Source: Euzebya rosea (GTDB lineage: Bacteria > Actinomycetota > Nitriliruptoria > Euzebyales > Euzebyaceae). From it: a stretch of 64,000 nt of DNA. Positions 52,101 through 61,780 of this stretch are shown one piece after another (within the stretch, counting starts at the first letter, position 1; every line of letters starts with the position of its first letter). A program made the translations under genes and the position numbers. The DNA lies in assembly GCF_003073135.1 (NCBI RefSeq), contig NZ_PGDQ01000012.1, positions 1 to 64,000 of the forward strand, given 5' to 3'. Under the pieces are notes generated by a model, which did no database searches, was not told where the DNA came from, and was given only the letters and a program-made list of their open reading frames with translations.

Positions 52101-52935
52101 GATGGCCTACCCGCAGGCCCGGTCCGCCGGCGCCGTGGTCCTCGCCCGCCGCGACAGCTTCGCCGACGGCCTGGCCGGTGCCCCGCTCGCCGCAGCCGTC
52201 GACGGTCCGCTGCTGCTGACCGGGACCGACGGCCTGCACCCGGCCACTCGGGACGAGATCATCCGCGTCCTCGGCGGGGGCGGCACCGTGCACGTCCTCG
52301 GCGGCACCGCGGCCATCAGCGACCGGGTCGTGGCCGAGCTCGAGCAGCTCGCCTACCGGGTGGTCCGCTCGGCCGGGGCCTCCCGCTTCCAGACGGCGGT
52401 GGCGATCGCCGACCGGGTGGAAGCCGCGCTCGGTGAGGTGCAGGTGGCCTTCCTCGTCACCGGCAACCAGTTCCCCGACGCCCTGGCCGCAGGGCCCGTC
52501 GCCATCGACCTCGGTGGCGCCATCCTGCTGACCGACGACGACAGCCCGCACCCCGACACCCAACGGTGGCTGGACGCCCACACCCGGACCAGCCGCGTCG
52601 CCATCGGCGGTCAGGCGGCGCAGGCCCACCCGACGATCGAAGGGATCTTCGGCGCCGGCCGGGAGGCCACCGCGGTCGCCGTGGCCGAGCGCTTCTTCCG
52701 CCGCACCGACGTGGTCGGCGTGGCACGCAACGACGACTTCGCCGACGCGCTGGGTGGCGGGGTGGTGATGGGTCGTCTCGGCGGTCCGCTCCTGCTCACC
52801 GGCGGGGACGAGCTGCACCAGGCGCCTCGTGGCTGGCTGGAGGAACACGATGCGGTCGCGTCGGCCCTGCTGTTCGGTGGGCCCGCGGCCCTGACGGAGA
52901 CCGTACGCCGGGATGTCGCCGCCCTCGTCGAGTGA
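49165..52935 (+). CDS. Membrane-anchored modular surface protein with PPC-like, cadherin-like and CWB2 domains
   Basis: The 1256-residue product starts at GTG 49165 and has one hydrophobic anchor or uncleaved signal (about 22-40, [15 protein letters not shown]). Domains in order are: pre-peptidase-C-like beta domains (about 125-375, [35 protein letters not shown]); an alpha/beta stretch; a cadherin-like/Big_9 repeat (about 610-690, [27 protein letters not shown]); a carbohydrate-binding-like jelly roll (about 697-870, [17 protein letters not shown]); a Pro/Thr linker of [10 protein letters not shown] units (about 875-955); and three CWB2 repeats (about 965-1256). It should anchor the products of this operon to the cell wall. 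Confidence 0.82.
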   Translation: MAADRPGILRGRPGVRGLLGHPYLVGVAVVLVIALLSPATPVGRGLPWLSGEALTVGPQEYGQTQGGDVEILQVEAEPVDTTGANDAADTAELVDGFGTGDGDARHAVITGDFAAPAATVAVDPPAAAEDDGAVDLAVPLGLAAGEQVLATGTIGDGPHGSAGTRRGDVDMWAVTVPAGLRLQVEVRAPDGSDLQAVLGLYDTGGTLWASDERGGGGADARLVHRPVSDADMVIAVGALGSGRPLDPFDSASGLGVASEGDYELRVQLVDDDLDVYAVDLTGGDVLGATVTGAGLQVQVFDGIEGVLALSSTTDLSAQHPPGSPLGGGGPHVDHVVADHVTEQRWFVAVSGRHAGGTQGTYELALEAMRPAMERAPTGIAQTFLLDLDGASVDGQPFGGTQPVGIDPLADQLAAFGLGPGDLPAVEQAMLAEFTRIIDEQGPPAGWTVTTDPLAAPAGTTSTIVVGGTSSPLGASIIAAAPTVDVGNVDPAETGVVLTDLLAGPAGATGSLRGAEGGVTPALLGRALGILSVHVAGGMLGARVSVPSTFPHVMDDPATILAAVEADFPVSAYGGFVDPRQGAVGYEDTGARIVAGLAVGADDVDDPPVVADDAVDLPLGVLDVPAPGVLANDRDPELGPLTVALVDGPSAGVLDLRADGGFTYTPDDPDAPVVDAFTYTASDGGPPVGPATVTLAPCGGTELVNGSFETGDLTGWCVSESATVLFPATVVGSDDPVPGLGAVAPSDGDQALVSAWEGLVDGATTTLIQLLDVPTGVDPTAVTLDWRARWDLAECGGCAPRTLGVVVEAVGGPGLLDQTVLTAAAGTTEEGTAGTVDLPLDLSSVAGDRIRLSLVIDHGDGLSGPAQLELDAVTLALVGDPEPTPTPTPTPTGSPTPTPTGSPTPTASPSATPTPGPGGGLPGGPGLPGPTPTPSAEPTATPTPGPTVDPNPTTGPAEVPPGVTRLQGAGREQTAVAASRMAYPQARSAGAVVLARRDSFADGLAGAPLAAAVDGPLLLTGTDGLHPATRDEIIRVLGGGGTVHVLGGTAAISDRVVAELEQLAYRVVRSAGASRFQTAVAIADRVEAALGEVQVAFLVTGNQFPDALAAGPVAIDLGGAILLTDDDSPHPDTQRWLDAHTRTSRVAIGGQAAQAHPTIEGIFGAGREATAVAVAERFFRRTDVVGVARNDDFADALGGGVVMGRLGGPLLLTGGDELHQAPRGWLEEHDAVASALLFGGPAALTETVRRDVAALVE

Positions 52936-52996
52936 GCTCCCCCGGTCCGACCTCACGATCAGTTCGCGTCCACTCGTCGTGGGGTAGACCGGGGGC

Positions 52997-53904
52997 ATGC
53001 GCATCTTCTTCACCGGCGGCAGCGGCAAGGCCGGCCGCCACGTGGTCCCGTACCTGGCCGAGCAGGGCCACCGCATCACCAACGCCGACCGGGTCCCGCT
53101 GGGCCACCCGGGTGTCCATGACCTGCGGGTCGAGCTGACCGACGCCGGCCAGGTCGTGTCCGCCCTGAAGGCCCCGGCCGGCTTCGACGAGCTCGACCTC
53201 GACGCCATCCCCGCCTACGACGCCATCGTGCACTTCGCCGCCATCCCGGCGATCCTCGTCGAACCCGACGTGGAGACGTTCCGCATCAACGTCCTGTCGA
53301 CCTACAACGTCTTCGAGGCGGCGATGGCGCTGGGCATCCCGAAGGTGATCTTCGCGTCGTCGGAGACCACCTACGGCATCTGCTTCGCCCAGGGCGAACG
53401 CCAGCCCGAGTACGTCCCCATCGACGAGGACCACCCGACGGTCCCCGAGGACAGCTACGCCATGTCGAAGGTCGCCAACGAGGTGACCGCCCGGTCGTTC
53501 CAGGCCCGGTCCGGCATCGACGCCTACGGCCTGCGGATCAACAACGTGATCGAGCCGCACGAGTACGCCGAGCAGTTCCCCGCCTACGTCGACGACCCGT
53601 CGCTGCGCCGACGCAACATCTTCGCCTACATCGACGCCCGGGACCTGGGGCAGATGGTCCAGCGGTGCCTGGAGACCGACGGCCTGGGCTACGAGGTCTT
53701 CAACGTCGCCAACGCCGACACCTCGGTGGCCGCCACCAGCGAGGAGATCATCGAGCGGTTCTACGCCGGGGTTGAGGTGCGCCACGACATGGGGCCGCAC
53801 GAGACGTTCTACGCCATCGACAAGGCCCGTCGGCTGGTCGGGTTCGACCCCGTCCATTCGTGGCGCGGCGAGCTCGGCGTCACGGGCCCGGACGGAGCCG
53901 GCCG

Positions 53905-53908
<4 letters not shown>
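52997..53908 (+). CDS. NAD-dependent epimerase/dehydratase (extended SDR)
   Basis: The 303-residue protein has the Rossmann start FFTGGSGKAGRHVVPYL (GxxGxxG), the strand DAIVHFAAIPA, the catalytic Ser/Thr ASSETTYG and YAMSK (Tyr/Lys). The family acts on nucleotide sugars: epimerases, dehydratases or uronate dehydrogenases. The short substrate domain and NVANADTSVAATSEE favour a uronate-dehydrogenase-like or sugar epimerase role, which is not certain. The aldo/keto reductase gene overlaps its stop (GTGA), so the two are probably one pathway. Confidence 0.87.
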
Positions 53909-54891
<983 letters not shown>

Positions 54892-54908
54892 CGGGGTAGG
54901 GAGCGGTC

Positions 54909-55553
54909 ATGCGCCACAACCCCACGACGGTCCTGTCCGACGACGACGTCGTCAAGGGGGTCATCCGCCGACACCCGTGGGCGACGATGATCAGCCACAC
55001 CGACGACGGGCTGGTGGCGTCCCACTACCCGTTCCTGCTGGAGGAGGGGGCGGAGGACATCGTGCTGCTCAGCCACGTCGGCCGGCCCGACGAGGAGCTG
55101 CACCGGCTGGGCACCCGCGAGGTGTTGGTCGTCTTCCAGGGCCCCCACGGCTACGTGTCGCCGGGGTGGTACGGGAGCAGCCCGGCGGTACCGACGTGGA
55201 ACTTCGTGGTCGTCCACTGCCACGGGACGCCGGAGGTGATGGACACCGACACCAACCTGGCCGTGCTTCAGCGGCTGGTCGACCACTTCGAGGCCCCGCT
55301 GCCCGAGCCGTTCCGCCTGCACCGCGACGCCGAGAACAGCGACCTGGCCCACCGGCTGGTGTCGGGGACGGTCGGGTTCTCGTTGCGGGTCGAGCGGTAC
55401 GAGGCCAAGGACAAGATGAGCCAGGACAAGCCGCCGGAGGTGGTCGACCGGGTCATCCACGAGCTCCGCCAGCCCGGCCCCCACCACAACCCCGCCCTGG
55501 CCGAGCGGATGGCCGCCCACCAACGCCTCCGATCCGCACCCGAGGACACCTGA
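54909..55553 (+). CDS. PaiB-like FMN-binding protein
   Basis: The 214-residue protein belongs to the PaiB family (split-barrel flavin-binding fold): SHYPFLLEEG, LSHVGRPDEELHRL, VLVVFQGPHGYVSPGWYG and WNFVVVHCHGTPEVM are characteristic, as is GFSLRVERYEAKDKMSQDKP. Bacillus PaiB is a negative regulator of sporulation and protease genes; in others it is best called an FMN-binding protein of uncertain role. It lies 17 bases after the aldo/keto reductase and may be in the same transcript. Confidence 0.92.
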   Translation: MRHNPTTVLSDDDVVKGVIRRHPWATMISHTDDGLVASHYPFLLEEGAEDIVLLSHVGRPDEELHRLGTREVLVVFQGPHGYVSPGWYGSSPAVPTWNFVVVHCHGTPEVMDTDTNLAVLQRLVDHFEAPLPEPFRLHRDAENSDLAHRLVSGTVGFSLRVERYEAKDKMSQDKPPEVVDRVIHELRQPGPHHNPALAERMAAHQRLRSAPEDT

Positions 55554-55565
55554 CCCTGGGCCGGC

Positions 55566-55779
55566 GTGTGCGATCCCCAACCCCTCGGGCCGTCCATCGC
55601 ACGCGGCCCCTCCTCCTGCGTGTGTGATCCACGACCGCCCGGGCCGTCCGACGCCGGCACCCCCTCCCCTCGCGTGTGCGATCCCCAACCCCCTGGGGCC
55701 GTCCATCGCGCACACCCTCCCCCGCCGTGTGCGATGCCCCGCCCGGAGGGGCGTCCAACCCCCACACCAGGTCGACCCG
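55566..55779. repeat. 54-base tandem repeat, four copies, each with inverted arms
   Basis: Copies begin with GTGTG(C/T)GAT at 55566, 55620, 55674 and 55727, so the period is 54, 54 and 53 bases; the last copy is diverged and shorter. Copies 1 and 3 contain GTGCGAT ... ATCGC(G)CAC arms that could fold back. A related inverted end (GATCGCACACG) follows near 55808. It fills most of the 326 bases between the PaiB-like gene and the S10 peptidase gene. No coding role is evident. It may form a clustered terminator or a slippage-grown palindromic repeat. Confidence 0.7.
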
Positions 55780-55879
55780 GGTGGCATGGGCCGGCCACTG
55801 GGCCGCCGATCGCACACGCCCACCGGCGCCGGGGCGCCGGTGGGCGCCCGGCCGGGACGACGCGAATAGGCTGACCCGC

Positions 55880-57418
55880 ATGCCGACCGACGACCGTTCC
55901 AGCGACCAGCCCACCGAACAGCCCGCCGCGCCGCCTGCTGACTCCGTCACCCCCGACCACCGGCCGCCCGCCGGGGCGAGCGCCTCCATGACGTGGGCGC
56001 CGGACGGCCACGACCCTCTCACCGTCACCGCGACCGCCGGGTGGACGGTGCTGCGGCGCGAGGAGTCTCCGGCCGCGGAGATGTTCGCGGTCGCCTACAC
56101 CCTCGACGGGGCCGACCCGGGCGAGCGGCCGGTCACGTTCGTCTTCAACGGCGGGCCCGGGGCCTCGTCGGCGTTCCTCCATGTCGGCGCGATCGGCCCC
56201 CGCCGGATCGTCGTGCCCGACGACGGCTCGTTGCCCGCCATGCCCGTCCGGCTGACCGACAACGACGCGTCGTGGCTGCCGTGGACCGACCTGGTGTTCG
56301 TCGACCCGGTCGGCACGGGCTTCTCCCGCCCGGTGCCCGCCGACAAGGACGGCAAGGGGGCGAAGGACACGAAGGCCGACGACCCCGGCTACTACAGCTT
56401 CGCCAGCGACCTGGCTGCCCTGCGCGAGTTCACCTCCCGCTGGTTGTCGGCCAACGGGCGCTGGGCCTCGCCGGTGTGGCTCGCCGGGGAGAGCTACGGC
56501 GGCTACCGGATCGGGCGGCTGGCCCGGTCGCTCCCCGTGGACGAGGGCGTCGGCCTGGCCGGCGTGGTGCTGATCTCGCCGGCCATGGAGCTCGCACCGC
56601 TGACGATGACCGACTACTCCGTGGAGGGCTTCGTCGACGTCGTGCCGACGATGGCCGCCGCCGCGCTGCACCACGGGCGGATCCGCGGCGTCGACGCCGA
56701 CGCCGGAGTGGAGGAGGTCATGGCGGCCGCCGCCAGCTTCGCCTCCACCGACTACGTGACCTTCCTCGCCCAGGGTGCCGCGATGGCTCCCGAACGACGC
56801 ACGGCCGTCCTGGCCCGCCTCGCCGACCTGACCGGCCTGGACCCGACGCTGGTGGACCGGCTGCACGGCCGCATCCCCATCGACCGGTTCGCCCGCGAGC
56901 TGCTGCGCGACGACCAGCAGGTCCTCGGCCTGTACGACGCCACCCAGACCGTCGTCGACCCGTTCCCGGACCGCGAGCCGTTCGGCGGCGCCGAGCACAC
57001 CCTCCACGGCATGACCGCCGCGTTCACGATGGGCGCCAACCAGGTGATCCGCGGGGAGATCGGCGTGACCACCGAACGGCAGTACCACCTGCTGAGCATG
57101 GCGGTGAACAAGGCGTGGCGGGCCGACGAGGACGCCCATGCGCTGGAGAGTCCCGGCGGGGCCACCGACGACCTTCGCTACGGGCTGGCCGTCAACCCGC
57201 ACCTGCAGGTGCTCGTCGTGCACGGCCGGCACGACCTCGTGACGGCGCTGCACACCTCCCAGCGGCTGGTCAACCAGATGCGCCTGGACCCGACCGCGGC
57301 CGACCGGGTGCGCCTGCGGGCCTACGACGGCGGCCACATGTTCTACACACTGGCCGACAGCCGCCGGGCGTTCACCGCCGACGTCGCCGACCTGTACGGG
57401 GGCACCGTCCCGGCGTAG
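55880..57418 (+). CDS. S10-family serine carboxypeptidase
   Basis: The 512-residue protein has all S10 landmarks: FNGGPGASS (oxyanion region), VDPVGTGFSRPV, the nucleophile in WLAGESYGGYR, Asp in VVHGRHDLVT and His in YDGGHMFYT. No signal peptide is visible; the first 35 residues are Pro/Ala-rich and polar. It may be intracellular, as for other bacterial S10 members. These enzymes release C-terminal amino acids. It stands alone, after the 54-base repeat region. Confidence 0.9.
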   Translation: MPTDDRSSDQPTEQPAAPPADSVTPDHRPPAGASASMTWAPDGHDPLTVTATAGWTVLRREESPAAEMFAVAYTLDGADPGERPVTFVFNGGPGASSAFLHVGAIGPRRIVVPDDGSLPAMPVRLTDNDASWLPWTDLVFVDPVGTGFSRPVPADKDGKGAKDTKADDPGYYSFASDLAALREFTSRWLSANGRWASPVWLAGESYGGYRIGRLARSLPVDEGVGLAGVVLISPAMELAPLTMTDYSVEGFVDVVPTMAAAALHHGRIRGVDADAGVEEVMAAAASFASTDYVTFLAQGAAMAPERRTAVLARLADLTGLDPTLVDRLHGRIPIDRFARELLRDDQQVLGLYDATQTVVDPFPDREPFGGAEHTLHGMTAAFTMGANQVIRGEIGVTTERQYHLLSMAVNKAWRADEDAHALESPGGATDDLRYGLAVNPHLQVLVVHGRHDLVTALHTSQRLVNQMRLDPTAADRVRLRAYDGGHMFYTLADSRRAFTADVADLYGGTVPA

Positions 57419-57441
57419 GGACGGCCGGCGGACCGGGGCGG

Positions 57442-60117
57442 TCAGCGGACGAGCGCCTCCAGGCGGGCGATCGTGCCGGGGGTGACCGCGGCGGTGCCGC
57501 CGACGACGAGCAGGTCGCGGATGACGCGGTCCTGCTGCGCGATCAGCCCGGCGGTCCACGACGAGGCGTCCAGGTCGGTGCCGTCGACCAGCAGCAGCAT
57601 GCCGCCGGCCCCTCCCGCGGCCGCGGCAGCGGCCAGCCCGTCGGGCCAGTTCCTGCCGGTGGCGACGAGCGCGGTGGACGGGTCGACGCCCCGTCGCTGT
57701 GCCTCGAGCGCGACGTCGTGGCTGGTGGCATAGCGGTCCGGCCCCGCCAGTCGGATGACCCGGGACGTGCCCTGCGCGGCCTCGGCGGCGATCGTCTCCG
57801 ACACCGCGGCCTCGCCCCCGACCAGCAGCACCTCCTCCACGTCCAGCAGGCGTTCGGCGGTCGGGACGGGCATCACGTCGGTCGTGGTCAGCAGCACCGG
57901 CACGCCCAGCCCGGCGGCGAGGCCGGCCCCGGTGACGGCGTCGGGCCAGCCGCGGGCCGGGTCGTTGTTGGCCCCCTCCGCCAGCACGACGACGTCGCCG
58001 ATGCCGATGGTGTCGGCGACCAGCGCGGCCGTCTCGAACCGGCTGTCCCCCGCCAGCCGCTCGACGGCCAGGCCCATCGCGACCAGGTCCTGCTCGACGG
58101 TGGCGGGCACGGCCGACGTCCCGCCGAGCACGATGGCCCGCTCGGCACCCAGCCGGGTGATCTCCGCTGCGACGGTCGCTTCCAGCCCGGTCGCGGTGGT
58201 CAGCAGCAGCGGGGCGTCGAGGGTCGCGGCCAGCGGTGATCCGGTGAGCGCGTCGGGGTAGGCCGACCCGGTGGCGAGGACCACGGTGTCGGCGCTGGCC
58301 CGCCGTTCGGACAGGGCCACGGCGGTCGCGACACGGTCGGCGCCGCCCACACGGCCGAGGGTCGGGGCGGGACGGTCGTCGGGCTGGGCCTCCGCCGATG
58401 GGCTGCCGAGCACGTCCCCGCCGGGGTCGGTCGGGAACGGCCCGAGACCCGCCTCGAACGGGTCGAGCCGACGGCCGCAGGTCGCCTGCGCAACCGGGTC
58501 GCACTGCTCGAACCGCGTGATGCCGCCGAAGTTGCCGGTCCACACCGACCCGTCGGGGCCGACCTGGGTGGCGGCGTAGAAGGAGTTGTTGGACGGGAAA
58601 CCGGTGGTCGGGACGGTCAGGACGGCCTCGCCGGTCTCGAAGTCGATGCCCTCGAGGGTCCACACGCCGTCGCGCGACCCGATGCCGTAGATCAGCCCGG
58701 TCGCAGCCGACATGCTCGGGATGCCGTTGGGGATGGAGATGTCGGGGTTGCCCCACACCTCCTCGCACGTCCGGGTGGTGGGGTTCCAGTCGATGCGTTG
58801 CAGGCCGGTCGGCTGGTTGCCGGGCAGGCCGGACAGCAGCTGGCTGTACGGCGCGAACTGCGGCGGGAACTGCCCGAGCACCGGGTCGAGCTGCTGGTAG
58901 TTGTCGACCACGACCACGCTGTTGCCGCGGATCAGCAGCGACTGCTCCGACAGCGACGACTCGGCGTCGGGGTCACCGAAGGTGACGGGGAACTCGCACG
59001 CGATCCGCGGGTCGTAGCCCTCGGCGATCGGCTGCCAGCCGTCGGGGATCTCGTCGCGCCACAGCAGGATGACGTGCATCAGGTCGCGGCCGTCGGTGAT
59101 GGCGACGAAGCGGTCATCGGCGGGGTCGGTACCCATCAGCGACGGGGTCGAGCCGGATCCCACGCCCAGCCGGCCGCCGCCACCGATGCCGGTGCCACCA
59201 GCGGCATCGTCGGTCGGGTAGGTCGCCCGCCAGGTGAGGGTGGGGGCCGCACCGTTCGGCGCGTCGACGCGGTACTGGGCGGCGGAGGTGACGACGTAGA
59301 TGCCGCCCTGCTCGTCGGCGGCGATGGAGTTGGAGACGCTCTCCAGCTGGTCGTCCTCGACGGCCTCGTCGGCGCAGGCGTCACCGTTGAGGGACAGGAC
59401 CTGCAGCGCCTCGGCGGTCATGCGTGCCGGCTGGCGGGGGACGACGCCGACCACCCCGAGCTCGGTGGCGAAGGCGATGCGACCGTCGGCGGCCATGGTG
59501 ATGCCGACGAGCTTGTCGGTGTCGCGGCACAGGGCCTCGGGGGGCAGCTCGAAGCGGTGCAGCTGGGCGACTGGGGACATGCGGTCGCCGGGGATGGCGT
59601 CGCCGTAGACCTCCAGGGCGGTCTCGCGGCCGACGATCAGGTGGTCGTCGGCATCGATCAGGTTGTAGGCGCCGCTGATCGAGCCGGGGCCGGGCGCCTC
59701 GCCGCCTTCCGCGGTCGGGCTGTAGCGGTCGATGAAGCTGTTGGTCTCCGGGTCGAACTTGAAGATCGATCCGTCGAACCCGACCGTCGACCCCCAGGCG
59801 ACCCGCCGCCCGTCGGCGTACGGGGTGGAGAACTGGATCTGGATGGGGGCGTCGAACAGGAAGTCGTGGAAGACGTCGACCTCCTCGGCGGGCGCGACGG
59901 GGCCGGGAAGCGGGGATGACGCCTGGGCGTAGGGGCCCCGATGGGACGCCGACCAGATCGGCTGGGCCAGATGCGGGTTGCAGGGCGGCTCGTTGCCGTC
60001 CGGCGCCTCGATGGTCACGCAGTCCCGCGCACTGCCCTGCGCGTCGGCAGGTGGCGCCCCACCGAGCAGTGGCGCGGCCAGGAGCACGGACAGCAACAGG
60101 ACGACAGGGCGGCTCAT
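57442..60117 (-). CDS. Secreted propeller-like protein with three CWB2 repeats
   Basis: The 891-residue exported protein has a Sec signal (about 1-26, LLLSVLLAAPLLGGAPPADA). A long beta domain (about 60-560) contains repeated blades of the type GSIFKFDPETNSFIDRY, GLIYGIGSRDGVWTLEGI and VGPDGSVWTGNFGG, consistent with a beta-propeller of the quinoprotein/ligand-gated class. Three CWB2 repeats follow (about 592-891, e.g. AIVLGGTSAVPATV). Cysteines occur in the propeller part (about residues 33-45, 200-250 and 540-560). The ligand or enzyme activity is unknown. It is convergent to the S10 peptidase gene. Confidence 0.82.
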   Translation of the reverse strand: MSRPVVLLLSVLLAAPLLGGAPPADAQGSARDCVTIEAPDGNEPPCNPHLAQPIWSASHRGPYAQASSPLPGPVAPAEEVDVFHDFLFDAPIQIQFSTPYADGRRVAWGSTVGFDGSIFKFDPETNSFIDRYSPTAEGGEAPGPGSISGAYNLIDADDHLIVGRETALEVYGDAIPGDRMSPVAQLHRFELPPEALCRDTDKLVGITMAADGRIAFATELGVVGVVPRQPARMTAEALQVLSLNGDACADEAVEDDQLESVSNSIAADEQGGIYVVTSAAQYRVDAPNGAAPTLTWRATYPTDDAAGGTGIGGGGRLGVGSGSTPSLMGTDPADDRFVAITDGRDLMHVILLWRDEIPDGWQPIAEGYDPRIACEFPVTFGDPDAESSLSEQSLLIRGNSVVVVDNYQQLDPVLGQFPPQFAPYSQLLSGLPGNQPTGLQRIDWNPTTRTCEEVWGNPDISIPNGIPSMSAATGLIYGIGSRDGVWTLEGIDFETGEAVLTVPTTGFPSNNSFYAATQVGPDGSVWTGNFGGITRFEQCDPVAQATCGRRLDPFEAGLGPFPTDPGGDVLGSPSAEAQPDDRPAPTLGRVGGADRVATAVALSERRASADTVVLATGSAYPDALTGSPLAATLDAPLLLTTATGLEATVAAEITRLGAERAIVLGGTSAVPATVEQDLVAMGLAVERLAGDSRFETAALVADTIGIGDVVVLAEGANNDPARGWPDAVTGAGLAAGLGVPVLLTTTDVMPVPTAERLLDVEEVLLVGGEAAVSETIAAEAAQGTSRVIRLAGPDRYATSHDVALEAQRRGVDPSTALVATGRNWPDGLAAAAAAGGAGGMLLLVDGTDLDASSWTAGLIAQQDRVIRDLLVVGGTAAVTPGTIARLEALVR

Positions 60118-60219
60118 GTCGGTCAGGGTGCCGCCGGTCGAACCGGAACATCAAGCGCCAAGTGAGGGATGCGCCACGCACCGTCACGCACGAGGCAGAA
60201 CCGTCAACGGGTGCACGGC

Positions 60220-60252
60220 ACTGCGGCGACGTCCGTTCGACGTCGCCGCAGT
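60220..60252. terminator. Strong hairpin, 14-base perfect stem
   Basis: ACTGCGGCGACGTC pairs fully with GACGTCGCCGCAGT around CGTTC. It lies 24 bases past the stop of the minus-strand cupredoxin gene. No U-run follows, as is common in high-GC actinobacteria. Confidence 0.7.
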
Positions 60253-60276
60253 CCCCCTCCTGCCGTGGCGCGCGGG

Positions 60277-61044
60277 CTACTCGCCGATCACGAGCGTGCC
60301 GGTCATCGACTCGTGGCCGGGGACCGCGCAGTAGTAGGGGTAGGTGCCGGCGGGAAGGTCCAGCGGCACCTCGACCGTGCGGCTGGCGGGGACCTCCATG
60401 TCCACGCCGGTGTCGGCGATCGTGAAGGTGTGGCGGAACGGGTCGGCGTTGTCGACGACCAGCCGCTGGCCGGATGCGACCGCCAGGTCGTCGCCGTCGA
60501 CGAACACCGCGGCCTCGGCGGTCAGGACCGCGTCGCCGGGTTCGGCCACGACGGAGGTCCCGACCACGACCGAGGAGACCACCGCGACGACGGCCAGCCC
60601 GCCGAGGGTGCCGAGGGCGATCCGTCGGGTGGGTCGGGCACCGGTCCCGGCACCGCGCAGGGCGGCGACGGCGGCGACGATCACCACGATCCGCAGGGGG
60701 AGGGAGGTCGCGCCGTGCACGAAGTCGATCGGCGACTCGGGGTGTGCCAGGCCAGCCAGCGCGAACGGGGCACCACCGACGGTCGCGAGGATGCTGATGA
60801 CGAGGAGGGTGATGCGGCCGGGCTTCGGGCGACGCTGCAGCAGCGCCGTGCCGGCCAGGCCGAGCACACCGAAGGCGAGCAGCGGTGGGATGACGCCGGC
60901 GACCAGCTGGATGGCGAGGTCGGCGACGGCGACGACGATCGCCAGGGTGGCGAGGGTCCGGTCCCAGCCGGTGGTCGGGTCGGACGCGGGCGGGTCGAGG
61001 TCGATCGTCCGGCCGGTGGTCGGGGTGGTCAGGTCTGCGGTCAT
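60277..61044 (-). CDS. Membrane-anchored cupredoxin (plastocyanin-like)
   Basis: The 255-residue protein has five to six hydrophobic helices in the N-terminal two thirds (about 30-165) and a C-terminal cupredoxin domain outside (about 170-255). Type-1 copper ligands are all visible: His205 in DPFRHTF and Cys239, His244 and Met247 in YYCAVPGHESM. Such domains carry single electrons or bind copper at the outer face. The next gene upstream on the same strand encodes a second cupredoxin-like lipoprotein, so the two probably work together in copper-linked electron transfer or copper handling. The gap between them is 27 bases. Confidence 0.88.
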   Translation of the reverse strand: MTADLTTPTTGRTIDLDPPASDPTTGWDRTLATLAIVVAVADLAIQLVAGVIPPLLAFGVLGLAGTALLQRRPKPGRITLLVISILATVGGAPFALAGLAHPESPIDFVHGATSLPLRIVVIVAAVAALRGAGTGARPTRRIALGTLGGLAVVAVVSSVVVGTSVVAEPGDAVLTAEAAVFVDGDDLAVASGQRLVVDNADPFRHTFTIADTGVDMEVPASRTVEVPLDLPAGTYPYYCAVPGHESMTGTLVIGE

Positions 61045-61071
61045 GACAGGTCCTCTCGGGGGGGTGCGGGG

Positions 61072-61707
61072 TCAGGCGGCGACGGTCAGCTCGGCCGCCA
61101 TGCCCTGGGTGAAGTGGGGTGGGCCGTCCTGGGGCAGGTCGGCGGCGGTTCCGCCGCTCTCGGCGAGCTCGGCGAACGCCTCGGGCGTGGTGCCGACGGG
61201 GATGAAGCAGACGAGCAGGTAGCGGCCCGGTTCGTCGAGCACGACCGGTCCTTCGGGGGCGAAGCCGGGCGCGCCGCCGGGTGGGGCGATGAGGACCCCC
61301 GCGAACTCGCCCGGGGGTGGGCCGTCGGGGCCGCCCTCGGACAGGATCTCCTGGGCCGAGCGGGTCTCGTCCTCGGCCAGGCGGAAGACGACCGCTTCGT
61401 GGGGTTCGGCGTCGGGGGCACCGACGAGCGCCAGCTCGGTGCCGGCGGCGACCTCGGCGGGGACGCCCTCGTAGACGTAGTCGACGGCGGTCAGCGTCAG
61501 CACGTCGGCGTCACCGGCGTCACCGGCGTCCGGGGCAGCAGCTGCCTCCTCCGTGGGGGTGGTCGTTGCCGCCGGTGCGGCGTCGGCCGGGTCGGACGCC
61601 GTGGCGTCGGATGCCGCGTCGTCGGTTCCGCATCCTGCGAGGAGGAACAGCAGGGTGATCGCGAGGACGAGGGTCGGGGTGTGCGGGTGTCGGGTGGTGT
61701 GTGCCAT
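61072..61707 (-). CDS. Cupredoxin-like lipoprotein
   Basis: The 211-residue lipoprotein (lipobox LLAGC, Cys26) has a long Asp/Ala/Thr linker (about 27-66) and a beta domain (about 67-211). Candidate copper ligands are His103 in EPHEAVVF, Cys167 in LLVCFIPVG, His198 and Met203 in PPHFTQGM. The Cys-His distance is longer than in plastocyanin because of an inserted helix (EAFAELAESGG), so copper binding is likely but not certain. It is followed 27 bases later by the membrane cupredoxin gene. Confidence 0.8.
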   Translation of the reverse strand: MAHTTRHPHTPTLVLAITLLFLLAGCGTDDAASDATASDPADAAPAATTTPTEEAAAAPDAGDAGDADVLTLTAVDYVYEGVPAEVAAGTELALVGAPDAEPHEAVVFRLAEDETRSAQEILSEGGPDGPPPGEFAGVLIAPPGGAPGFAPEGPVVLDEPGRYLLVCFIPVGTTPEAFAELAESGGTAADLPQDGPPHFTQGMAAELTVAA

Positions 61708-61750
61708 GTCGTCACCCTCGTTCGCCGCGACGGCGGGGCCATCCGCAGCA

Positions 61751-61780
61751 CTACGTAATTCGGGGCTCCGGCGCTACGTA
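61751..61780. promoter_or_regulatory. Two CTACGTA boxes 23 bases apart
   Basis: CTACGTA occurs at 61751-61757 and 61774-61780 in direct orientation, each holding the palindrome TACGTA. They lie 44-73 bases upstream of the cupredoxin lipoprotein start. The spacing of about two helix turns would suit a regulator. The second box overlaps the stop of the methyltransferase gene. Confidence 0.35.

Noticed and set aside
55566-55779. CRISPR array
   Set aside because: Whole 54-base units repeat head to tail with no unique spacers between short repeats, and no cas gene is near.
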